IMG/VR virus record: IMGVR_UViG_3300048836_001050
Location: 1-53,905 of that record
Strand: one strand, 5' to 3'
Origin: a virus
Length of the DNA stretch: 53,905 bases
This document shows positions 46,865 to 53,456 of the stretch, in pieces. Position 1 is the stretch's first letter. Every line of letters starts with the position of its first letter. A model generated the notes under the pieces. It saw nothing but the letters and a program-made list of their open reading frames with translations, did no database searches and was not told where the DNA came from. The position numbers and the translations under genes are program-made.

Positions 46865-47122
46865 TCACGCTCCTTCGACTTCGCCGATCACAACGCCCGC
46901 TTCGTTTTCGATCACGATTTTGTAGCGGCGCGCCTCATGAATTTTGCGGCGCGCGTCTTTGGCTTTTTGCGTAAACACGTCGGCGGCGTGCTGCGCGTCC
47001 GAACTGTTCATGCCGCGCGCCGTCAGCACCAGATAAATAATCCCGCCGATCTCGCCCTCAGGCGCATCGCCCGCCAGCTTGTGGCTTTCCGCTTCCACGC
47101 GGCTTAAACGTACTTCGATCAT
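46865..47122 (-). CDS. Small early protein (85 aa)
   Basis: Two copies of CACGGAGAGTGAG precede ATG 47122 and GTG 47158; the ATG at 47122 is preferred. The protein (MIEVRLSRVEAESHKLAGDA..., RRYKIVIENEAGVVIGEVEG) has a helical centre and beta end. Function unknown. Confidence 0.5.
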   Translation of the reverse strand: MIEVRLSRVEAESHKLAGDAPEGEIGGIIYLVLTARGMNSSDAQHAADVFTQKAKDARRKIHEARRYKIVIENEAGVVIGEVEGA

Positions 47123-47170
47123 AATCTCACTCTCCGTGATAAAATTGTCTTTGCTCACTCTCCGTGAGCC

Positions 47171-47199
47171 GCCCGTAGCGACTGGTCCTCGCTGCGGGC
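47171..47199. other. Leader hairpin after the excisionase-like gene
   Basis: GCCCGTAGCGA (47171-47181) pairs with TCGCTGCGGGC (47189-47199) with one wobble and a 7-nt loop. AATTTTCTTA follows on the plus strand, so it could end rightward antisense RNA; on the leftward mRNA it sits in the leader of the next gene. Confidence 0.45.
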
Positions 47200-47206
47200 A
47201 ATTTTC

Positions 47207-47416
47207 TTATGCGGGCACCGCCAAAAACTCGTCGCGCCGCGCTTTGTATTCCAGCACGTCGCTTTCCAGCAACAGCACACGCACGCTCTTACCAAAGCAG
47301 ATTCGTTCGGCCTTCAACTCTCCTTCCTTGATGAGCTGCTGCACCCGTGCGCTGCTCACACCAATCAATACTGCGGCTTGCATAACGCCGATTTTCTTTT
47401 GTTTTGCTGGCTGCAT
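47207..47416 (-). CDS. Excisionase/MerR-like HTH protein, first early gene
   Basis: The ATG at 47416 has GAGGAGGGG upstream. The 69-residue protein (KKIGVMQAAVLIGVSSARVQ, QLIKEGELKAERICFGKSVR) is an HTH_17/excisionase-like DNA-binding protein. It opens the leftward operon from a strong promoter and faces the RHH regulator gene. It may be the Cro/Cox-like half of the genetic switch. Confidence 0.7.
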   Translation of the reverse strand: MQPAKQKKIGVMQAAVLIGVSSARVQQLIKEGELKAERICFGKSVRVLLLESDVLEYKARRDEFLAVPA

Positions 47417-47465
47417 TTCCCCTCCTCTTACGTAAATAACGCCTCTTAGGTGTGCGTATGTGACT

Positions 47466-47530
47466 ATTCTAAGCGTTATAAACACACTTGTCAAGTTTTT
47501 TGAACTAACTATCATTTATAAGCGTTTATT
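47466..47530. promoter_or_regulatory. Divergent promoters sharing a -35 region, with repeated operator
   Basis: Leftward: TTGACA (47494-47489) and TAGAAT (47471-47466) with a 17-nt spacer. Rightward: TTGTCA (47488-47493) and TATCAT (47510-47515) with a 16-nt spacer. The -35 boxes overlap in the palindrome ACTTGTCAAGT. AAGCGTT(T)AT occurs at 47471 and again at 47520, next to each -10 box, as candidate operators. This is the likely lysogeny switch. Confidence 0.65.
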
Positions 47531-47551
47531 AGCACTTAATGAGGTGCTGAA

Positions 47552-48034
47552 ATGGCAACGTCCATCCCAGTCCAGAGAATTTTTATGTCACGCAGAACTC
47601 CTTCAGGTCGTCGTCCTATGGGTGGAATCGGTGGAAGTGATCGCCTGCCACCTGTCTATGCCTCTGAGGACTTTGTTCAAAAAGTCACTGAACAGGCCGA
47701 TGCGTCAGGTATGGGCTTTTCGGAATTTGGACGCGAAGCGTTTCAGTTCTATATCGAGCATCGTGGCACCAAACGTGAAAACGAGATCGCCTTCGAGCTG
47801 AGCGAGCGCGACATGAGCGAGTTGGCAAAGCTTTCCGACGACGCGCTCAAGCTGGACGACCCCGACTTGTTCGCCAAAATGATCGTGCGCCGGGCGCTGG
47901 ATTTGGGGCCGGAAGTGGTGCGCGAGTTTCTGCTGGGGCAAGTCAAGCGCGAGGTGGCAGCGCGCGTGGAAGCGGAGAACGAAGCGCGGGCCAACACGCC
48001 GACTTCTTCGCGCAAGACGCGCAAAGCGGCTTAG
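47552..48034 (+). CDS. RHH-type regulator of the rightward arm
   Basis: This 160-residue protein has a ribbon-helix-helix-like segment at about residues 32-72 (RLPPVYASEDFVQKVTEQAD then ASGMGFSEFGREAFQFYI). A long helical region and a basic tail (SSRKTRKAA) follow. Its RBS GAGGTG is inside a small hairpin (AGCAC...GTGCT), which may tune translation. Being divergent from the excisionase-like gene, it is a candidate repressor. Confidence 0.65.
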   Translation: MATSIPVQRIFMSRRTPSGRRPMGGIGGSDRLPPVYASEDFVQKVTEQADASGMGFSEFGREAFQFYIEHRGTKRENEIAFELSERDMSELAKLSDDALKLDDPDLFAKMIVRRALDLGPEVVREFLLGQVKREVAARVEAENEARANTPTSSRKTRKAA

Positions 48035-48048
48035 CAATTCAAAACATC

Positions 48049-48666
48049 ATGTCCGCCCCCGCCTGCGATTATTATCCCGATCCGCCGGTATGCGGTTACG
48101 AACCGGAGTACTCCCGACCTGCGGATTTATCGTGGATGAAAAGTTGCCTAAAGACGCAACATCGGCCTCGGGTGATACATCGGTCTCAGCCGCAACCTCG
48201 GGCCGGAGCAGAGCGGTCGTTGGGAAGCACTCCGCTTTTCCTCGTGCCGCACAGCAGCGCGGCTAACGGGCTGCGCGAAGAGTTTGCGCCGCCGTCGTTA
48301 ACCGTCATCGCGGGCGGAAAAACCGCCCAAATGAAAGCCCTGGTGGAAGAACCGCGACGCGACGGTGTGGCCGTGGTGGTGGAGTGCGCGGCGGAGCTGG
48401 AGTGGGTGTGCCAGGTGTTCAAGCTGGAAGCCAACGAGCGGGCGATTTTGGACGTGGAGCCGCACCTGCGCCGCGTGACGCGCGCAGCCAATCAGCTCAC
48501 GCGCGAAGCCGCACGCGTACGGCGCAAGCAATTAATGAACGAATCTGACGATAGTTTGTTTTTGGAATTGGAGATGAACAACTCCAATGAGCACTCTGTG
48601 CGGATTCCAGTGTTTAACAATCTGGACGCTGCTGTCGAATACCTGAAGCGGCGGCGCGAGAGATAA
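48049..48666 (+). CDS. Unknown rightward protein (205 aa)
   Basis: A Pro/Tyr-rich N-terminus is followed by an alpha/beta part (PSLTVIAGGKTAQMKALVEE, VAVVVECAAELEWVCQVF) and a helical end (NNLDAAVEYLKRRRER). It follows the RHH gene by 14 nt. A GGAGTACTCCC palindrome near the start is read as EYS. No family recognised. Confidence 0.5.
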   Translation: MSAPACDYYPDPPVCGYEPEYSRPADLSWMKSCLKTQHRPRVIHRSQPQPRAGAERSLGSTPLFLVPHSSAANGLREEFAPPSLTVIAGGKTAQMKALVEEPRRDGVAVVVECAAELEWVCQVFKLEANERAILDVEPHLRRVTRAANQLTREAARVRRKQLMNESDDSLFLELEMNNSNEHSVRIPVFNNLDAAVEYLKRRRER

Positions 48667-48679
48667 GTTCGTTTGCATC

Positions 48680-48696
48680 GGTTCACCGGCAGAACC
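48680..48696 (+). ncRNA. CACCGGCAG-loop hairpin, copy 1
   Basis: GGTT-CACCGGCAG-AACC, 16 nt upstream of the zinc-ribbon gene start. The stem differs from copies 2-5 while pairing is kept. Confidence 0.5.
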
Positions 48697-48711
48697 ACTA
48701 AGGAGTAAAAA

Positions 48712-49380
48712 ATGCAATGTCCCGCGTGTAAATACATGATGGATTCGTTTGACACCGAATGTCCTCGGTGTCAAGGAAAAGGAATCGCACCGGCTCCCAC
48801 TGCACCGCCGCCTCCAACTCCCCCGGCGCAAAAGCAGACGCTGCCTCCTGCCCCTCCCGCAGCGCCGACACTTTCACCTGCCCTGAAAAACGTCGGGTTT
48901 TGCTACAAATGCGGGGAAAAGATTCATAAAACAGCCGCTCACTGTAGCCACTGTGGGGCCATGCAGGGGAAGCAAGTCGGCGGGTTCCCTTGGGGCAGCG
49001 TCATCGGCGGCCTATTTTTGATTCTTTTGGTTGGCGGCGTTCTTTATGGTTTTAAGTTCGCGGGCGGCTTAATTAACAGTGATGGCACGCTGACCGACGA
49101 CATCAAAGTCACCAGGAAAATCAAAGTCACCAAAGAAGAGCTTCAAGATCAGATTCAATCGGAATACACCAGCGAGCTATTGGCGAAACAAACTGACGTG
49201 GAATCAAGCGAAAAGGTATCATGCACGAAGGTTGAGCTGGTGAAGGAGTCTGAAACCGATGTCGCCATCAAATACACCGGTTTTGCCGAGTTGTCCGACA
49301 ACACCAGTATTGATGTCGTCGTCACCATCGATAAGAGCGACGGAAGCAGAATTTGGAAAACGGGCCGTGGGCGTTCGTAG
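48712..49380 (+). CDS. Zinc-ribbon membrane protein
   Basis: This 222-residue protein has two N-terminal zinc ribbons (CPACKYMMDSFDTECPRC; CYKCGEKIHKTAAHCSHC) joined by a Pro-rich linker. A transmembrane helix follows (SVIGGLFLILLVGGVLYGF), then an extracytoplasmic beta domain with repeated 'KVTRKIKVTKEEL'. It may be a membrane sensor. The first 28 residues are duplicated in the 43-aa gene at 50689. Confidence 0.6.
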   Translation: MQCPACKYMMDSFDTECPRCQGKGIAPAPTAPPPPTPPAQKQTLPPAPPAAPTLSPALKNVGFCYKCGEKIHKTAAHCSHCGAMQGKQVGGFPWGSVIGGLFLILLVGGVLYGFKFAGGLINSDGTLTDDIKVTRKIKVTKEELQDQIQSEYTSELLAKQTDVESSEKVSCTKVELVKESETDVAIKYTGFAELSDNTSIDVVVTIDKSDGSRIWKTGRGRS

Positions 49381-49401
49381 GGGCATGACGTAGATATAAA
49401 C

Positions 49402-49416
49402 GGCCACCGGCAGGCC
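49402..49416 (+). ncRNA. CACCGGCAG-loop hairpin, copy 2
   Basis: GGC-CACCGGCAG-GCC, 19 nt upstream of the nuclease-like gene. Confidence 0.5.
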
Positions 49417-49434
49417 AGCTTTGGAGAAACCAAT

Positions 49435-50610
49435 ATGGATTTCATCGAACAGTTGCAACAACTCGCCAAGCGCATTCCGGCTTTATGCGAGCACTTGCAA
49501 ACCGAAGAAGCAACCAAAAACGCCCTTGTGATGCCGTTCATCGCCGCTTTGGGTTACGACGTTTTTAATCCGCTTGAAGTCGTTCCCGAACTGAACGCCG
49601 ACTACGGCACCAAAAAAGGCGAAAAGGTGGATTACGCCATCAAAAAAGACGACAAGATCATCATGCTTTTCGAGTGCAAGCACTGCGGCGGCGATCTTTC
49701 CATTGATCATGCTTCCCAACTCTTTCGCTACTTTTCCGTGACCGAAGCGCGCATCGGAGTACTCACCAACGGCATGACGTATCGCTTTTTCACCGATCTG
49801 GAATCGCCCAACAAAATGGACGAAAAGCCTTTTTTGGAAGTGAATATGCTGGAGCTAAGCGAGGCGGCGGTCAGTGAACTGAAAAAACTCACCAAGCCTG
49901 CGTTCAATTTGGACGAGCTGATGACCTCAGCAGGCGAACTCAAATACACGCGCGAAATCAAGCGCTTGCTGGCCGAGCAGATGGCCGCGCCATCGGAAGA
50001 ATTTGTGAAGCTGTTCGCTTCCAAGGTTTACAGTGGCGTGCTGACGCAGGGACGTCGCGAGTTTTTTACCGACATCACCAAGCGCAGTTTCAATCAATTG
50101 GTCAATGAGCGTATCAATGTACGCCTCAAGTCGGCACTGTCCGCGCCGGGCGATACCGAGCGCGACGCGCCGACCGTCGCAGTAGATGACACGGACAGCG
50201 TTACATCCGCATCTGTTGCTGAAGCCGAAGTTTCTACACCCTCGCGCGAAGATCTACTCGAAACCACCGAAGAAGAATTGGAAGGGTTTTACATCGTGAA
50301 GTCCATGCTGCGCGATGCCGTCGAACCGTCGCGGATCACGCATCGCGATACGCAAAGCTACATGGGCATTTTGCTGGACGACAATAATCGCAAACCTTTG
50401 GCACGTCTTTATTTCAATCGCTCACAAAAACATCTTGGGCTGTTTGACGAGCAGCGAAATGAAGAGCGCCTGCCGATTGACGACTTGAACGACATCTATA
50501 AACACGCCGCGAAACTCAAACGCGTACTGGCGTTTTACGAAAAAAGTGCAGAGAGAGGCGACGGTGCCGGAGGCGAAGCGTCTGGCGACAATGATGCGCC
50601 GGGCGCTTGA
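49435..50610 (+). CDS. HsdR-N-like restriction endonuclease domain protein
   Basis: This 391-residue protein has an N-terminal nuclease fold (about 30-130) with the PD-(D/E)xK pattern KVDYAIKKDDKIIMLFECKH: the acidic residue in VDY and ECK. This matches the type I restriction HsdR N-terminal family found as stand-alone phage/prophage proteins. The C-terminal part has DTQSYMGILLDDNNRKPLAR, a short domain often found with this family. No helicase is encoded, so it is not a full type I system. It may degrade incoming DNA or act in phage-phage competition. Confidence 0.75.
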   Translation: MDFIEQLQQLAKRIPALCEHLQTEEATKNALVMPFIAALGYDVFNPLEVVPELNADYGTKKGEKVDYAIKKDDKIIMLFECKHCGGDLSIDHASQLFRYFSVTEARIGVLTNGMTYRFFTDLESPNKMDEKPFLEVNMLELSEAAVSELKKLTKPAFNLDELMTSAGELKYTREIKRLLAEQMAAPSEEFVKLFASKVYSGVLTQGRREFFTDITKRSFNQLVNERINVRLKSALSAPGDTERDAPTVAVDDTDSVTSASVAEAEVSTPSREDLLETTEEELEGFYIVKSMLRDAVEPSRITHRDTQSYMGILLDDNNRKPLARLYFNRSQKHLGLFDEQRNEERLPIDDLNDIYKHAAKLKRVLAFYEKSAERGDGAGGEASGDNDAPGA

Positions 50611-50651
50611 AGAAATCGCAGGAGTCGTTGATTGAGTACAGATATCTAAAA

Positions 50652-50675
50652 AAGCAAGCACCGGCAGCTTAGCTT
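50652..50675 (+). ncRNA. CACCGGCAG-loop hairpin, copy 3
   Basis: AAGC-AAG-CACCGGCAG-CTT-A-GCTT: the inner and outer stems pair, with a single unpaired A. It lies 14 nt before the small zinc-ribbon gene. Confidence 0.5.
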
Positions 50676-50688
50676 TCATGAGTAAAAA

Positions 50689-50820
50689 ATGCAATGTCCC
50701 GCGTGCCGTTACATGGTGGACGACTTCGATAAGGAGTGCCCGCGCTGCCACGGCCAGGGTATCGCGCCGCCACCAGAAATGGCTGACCGCAGCCAGGGCG
50801 GGAATTTGCCGGGATTTTAA
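50689..50820 (+). CDS. Zinc-ribbon microprotein (43 aa), duplicate of an N-terminal domain
   Basis: MQCPACRYMVDDFDKECPRC then HGQGIAPPP is nearly the same as the N-terminus of the 48.7 kb protein (MQCPACKYMMDSFDTECPRC...). The duplicated unit includes the identical upstream GAGTAAAAAATG. It ends after a short tail without transmembrane segment. It may act as a soluble partner or inhibitor of the full-length protein. It overlaps a longer frame that I consider a shadow. Confidence 0.6.
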   Translation: MQCPACRYMVDDFDKECPRCHGQGIAPPPEMADRSQGGNLPGF

Positions 50821-50857
50821 TCAGGGACGGGATTTCGTTCAGTCCGGGAGGATTTCG

Positions 50858-52069
50858 ATGAGGAAGATAAAGCTGGTATTGGTGTTCGCGCTGGTGGCGA
50901 TGGTGAACTGCTCCGCTCCCATTTTTGCCCAAACCGTCAACGACTATTATCAGGCGGCGCAGGCCAAATCCGCACAAGGGGATCACGAAGGCGCCCTCGC
51001 TGCCCTCGATACCGCCATCAAGATGAACCCCAAGCTGTGGGAGCTTTACGACGCCCGAGGCAAGCAGTACGCTTACTTGGGCAAACTAAAGGAAGCCTAC
51101 GACGATTTCACGGCGGCGATCGGAATCAATCCCAACTCCTTCGAATCGTATAGCAATCGTTCCACGATCCTGGCGGACGGGGGGCATTACGCGCTGGCGG
51201 TCGCCGACGCCGATGCTGCAATCAAAATCAACCCGAATTTCTCCTCGGCTTACTCAAACCGGGCCCGCGCCGAATCAATGCTCGGCCACTATGAAAAGGC
51301 AGTCGCCGATTGTGATCAGGCCATTCTGCTCGATCCCAAAAATACCAACGCCTATAACTCGCGCGGCGCGGCCAACTATAAATTGGAGCGCTACGCGGAC
51401 GCGATTGCCGATTACAGCAAAGCGATTGAACTTGATCCGGCCTACGCCCTGCCTTACAACAATCGCGGCCTGGCCAAACAGTGGCTGAACGATTACCGCG
51501 GGGCGATTGCCGACCACACCAAAGCGATCGAACTCAATCCGAAGTACACCAACGCTTACTATTCGCGGGCTCTTTCCTTTTATCTGTTGCAGGACTGGCA
51601 AGCGTCGCTGGCGGACTTTCGACAACTGCTGGCGCGCTCGCCCCAAGGCGCTCTCGCCAAATCCGCACATCATTTCATCTGGATACTGCGCCACCGGCTG
51701 ATCCCGCCCGACCAGGCGCCCGCCGACAGCCAAAAGGAACGGGAAGCGGCCACTGCGGAATTGAAGAGATTTTTCGCATCCCTACCGGGCTCCGGAGTGC
51801 GGGACTGGCCGTCCCGGCTCGCCGATTTTCTCAGCGGGGCACTGACCGAGCAGGAGTTGCTGGCCGCCGCCCGGACCGACGACGAAAAGACGACGCAGGG
51901 ACAGTTGGGCGAGGCGCATTACTTTGCGGGGCTGAAGCGACTGATCGAAGGCGATCGGGCCGGCGCGATCAAGCAGTGGGAGCGAGCCGTCGCGCTAAAA
52001 GCCAAGACCTTTGAATCACGAGCGGCAGCGATTGAGTTGGCGAATGTGCAAAAAGGAAGGGCACAGTAG
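50858..52069 (+). CDS. Secreted TPR protein
   Basis: The ATG at 50858 has GGGAGGATTTCG upstream. The 403-residue protein has a signal peptide (KIKLVLVFALVAMVNCSAPI) followed by about seven TPR units between about residues 28 and 260 (for example AYNSRGAANYKLERYADAIA then DYSKAIELDPAY). A C-terminal helical region without clear TPRs follows. It is bacterial in style and may be cargo acting in the periplasm or at the cell surface. Confidence 0.75.
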   Translation: MRKIKLVLVFALVAMVNCSAPIFAQTVNDYYQAAQAKSAQGDHEGALAALDTAIKMNPKLWELYDARGKQYAYLGKLKEAYDDFTAAIGINPNSFESYSNRSTILADGGHYALAVADADAAIKINPNFSSAYSNRARAESMLGHYEKAVADCDQAILLDPKNTNAYNSRGAANYKLERYADAIADYSKAIELDPAYALPYNNRGLAKQWLNDYRGAIADHTKAIELNPKYTNAYYSRALSFYLLQDWQASLADFRQLLARSPQGALAKSAHHFIWILRHRLIPPDQAPADSQKEREAATAELKRFFASLPGSGVRDWPSRLADFLSGALTEQELLAAARTDDEKTTQGQLGEAHYFAGLKRLIEGDRAGAIKQWERAVALKAKTFESRAAAIELANVQKGRAQ

Positions 52070-52108
52070 CTTGGCGATCGCCTTTTGACAAAAAGCCAGA
52101 CCACAAGC

Positions 52109-52123
52109 GGTCACCGGCAGGCC
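52109..52123 (+). ncRNA. CACCGGCAG-loop hairpin, copy 4
   Basis: GGT-CACCGGCAG-GCC (one wobble pair), 17 nt upstream of a small membrane ORF. Confidence 0.45.
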
Positions 52124-52139
52124 GGCGACGATCTTAGGC

Positions 52140-52280
52140 GTGGAAGTCGGCGGTGGGCGCGTGAACAACATCGGGCTGATGGCGCAGCGCCAGAACGGGA
52201 TTCTGTTTGGGTTTGGGGCTTCCATCGTGAGCGCCATTGTTTATTTTTTGCTGCAAAACCAGATTAAGCAGAGTGAGTAA
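52140..52280 (+). CDS. Small membrane protein (about 46 aa)
   Basis: A frame with GTG at 52140 (or GTG 52161, or ATG 52179) encodes NNIGLMAQRQNGILFGFGAS then IVSAIVYFLLQNQIKQSE, a single transmembrane helix. It is bounded by two CACCGGCAG hairpins, which supports it being a real gene. The start is uncertain. Confidence 0.45.
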   Translation: MEVGGGRVNNIGLMAQRQNGILFGFGASIVSAIVYFLLQNQIKQSE

Positions 52281-52284
52281 AAGC

Positions 52285-52299
52285 GGCCACCGGCAGGCC
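52285..52299 (+). ncRNA. CACCGGCAG-loop hairpin, copy 5
   Basis: GGC-CACCGGCAG-GCC, 23 nt upstream of the lipoprotein gene. Confidence 0.5.
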
Positions 52300-52321
52300 A
52301 GCGAGTGGGAGAGTTGAGACG

Positions 52322-52636
52322 ATGGCAGAATACAAAATTTCAAGACTATTGACAGTCGGAGTACTGCTAATGCTATTGATCGGCTGTAGTGCCGGTCATC
52401 AAGTCATCACGCTGGACGAATATAATCAGGTCAGCGACGGTATGTCCTATTCGCAAGTCGTTTCCATCGTTGGCGAGGACGGCAAGGAAAACTCCAGCAG
52501 TACCATGCCGGGTGTTCCCGGCTACACAGAGGCCATCATAACCAAAGCCTATTCTTGGCAAAACGCCGATGGCTCCAACATGATCTGTATGTTTCAAAAC
52601 GATAGGCTGATCAGTAAGGCGCAGGCCGGGCTTTAG
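52322..52636 (+). CDS. SmpA/DUF3862-like lipoprotein
   Basis: This 104-residue protein has a lipobox (LLMLLIGCSAG) with acylated Cys at about 22. A domain follows with 'ITLDEYNQVSDGMSYSQVV...GEDGKE', ending in YSWQNADGSNMICMFQNDRL. The pattern matches SmpA/OmlA- and DUF3862-type lipoproteins. Cargo-type gene; role at the envelope unknown. Confidence 0.7.
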   Translation: MAEYKISRLLTVGVLLMLLIGCSAGHQVITLDEYNQVSDGMSYSQVVSIVGEDGKENSSSTMPGVPGYTEAIITKAYSWQNADGSNMICMFQNDRLISKAQAGL

Positions 52637-52647
52637 AGAAAAATGCA

Positions 52648-52794
52648 GTGGCTGCAAGCGCAACCACTAATCCTAACATGCCTTCTTCCTCCTCTCCTGG
52701 CGCCGCCATCACCGGCAATCCCGCACTCGAAAACGCCGTCTGGCTTTCGCCCGAGGCCATCGAGCCGAATCCGCTACTCGAAAGAAAAGCGCGG
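52648..52794 (+). pseudogene. Possible ParB N-terminal remnant cut by the HNH gene
   Basis: From 52648 the plus frame reads ...NPALENAVWLSPEAIEPNPL, close to the ParB start further right (LPFENAVFLDINSIESSPF). The frame is interrupted after about 50 codons by the opposite-strand HNH gene. It may be the 5' part of a ParB-type gene broken by homing, or a coincidence. Confidence 0.4.
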
Positions 52795-53421
52795 TTATTT
52801 AGATTTAGCTCTGACTGGAGCGGTAAGTGCTCGCTCTACATCCCACCCTGCCGCCAAGCGGCGCTGAAGCGTACTGTATTCGATCTGCATATCTTGCGCC
52901 CAAGCCGCGAGGCATTGGGTTTTACCCTGGAAGGTAAGTCTTCGGTTCGTGTGTTGATTGCGGTTTTGCTCTTTTGTCGTCGCCCATCGGCAATTTTCAG
53001 GGCAGTAGTTACCGTCATTGTCAATTCTATCCAAGGTCATTCCGTTCGGCGGTTCGCCCATGTCGTCAAGGAAATTTTCAAAACTGCGCCATCGCTCACA
53101 AACACCAATGCCCCGGCCACCGTATCTTGGATAATTGTCGTGCGCCGGATTAGTACATCGCTGGATCATGGAAGTCCACCGCGTGTAGGCAGAAGACCGG
53201 CACATACGGTGTTTGGCCTTAAATAAAGAGGAGGAGTTATGCCGCAGGCATCCACATGACTGTACTGCGCCTTTACGCAGATGCCCTGTCCTGACGCGCT
53301 TCAAGCCGCCGCAATCGCAACGACATTCCCAGTACACGCCATGTCCTTGCTGAGACTCTGCTTTTCGAAGAACCACCAGCCGGTTAAATCTCCGGCCTAT
53401 TAGATCGAGTTTCGTCGGCAT
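52795..53421 (-). CDS. HNH homing-type endonuclease
   Basis: This 208-residue protein has an N-terminal zinc-binding DNA-contact domain (WECRCDCGGLKRVRTGHL, SCGCLRHN). An HNH core follows: GGRGIGVCERWRSFENFL then GMTLDRIDNDGNYCPENCRW and ATTKEQNRNQ. A good RBS (GGAGG) precedes the ATG at 53421. It is opposite to its neighbours and stands between a ParB-like remnant and an intact ParB gene, as expected of a mobile intron-less homing endonuclease. Confidence 0.85.
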   Translation of the reverse strand: MPTKLDLIGRRFNRLVVLRKAESQQGHGVYWECRCDCGGLKRVRTGHLRKGAVQSCGCLRHNSSSLFKAKHRMCRSSAYTRWTSMIQRCTNPAHDNYPRYGGRGIGVCERWRSFENFLDDMGEPPNGMTLDRIDNDGNYCPENCRWATTKEQNRNQHTNRRLTFQGKTQCLAAWAQDMQIEYSTLQRRLAAGWDVERALTAPVRAKSK

Positions 53422-53456
53422 AACACCTCCATTAAACGCTTACTGATGAATTTTAC

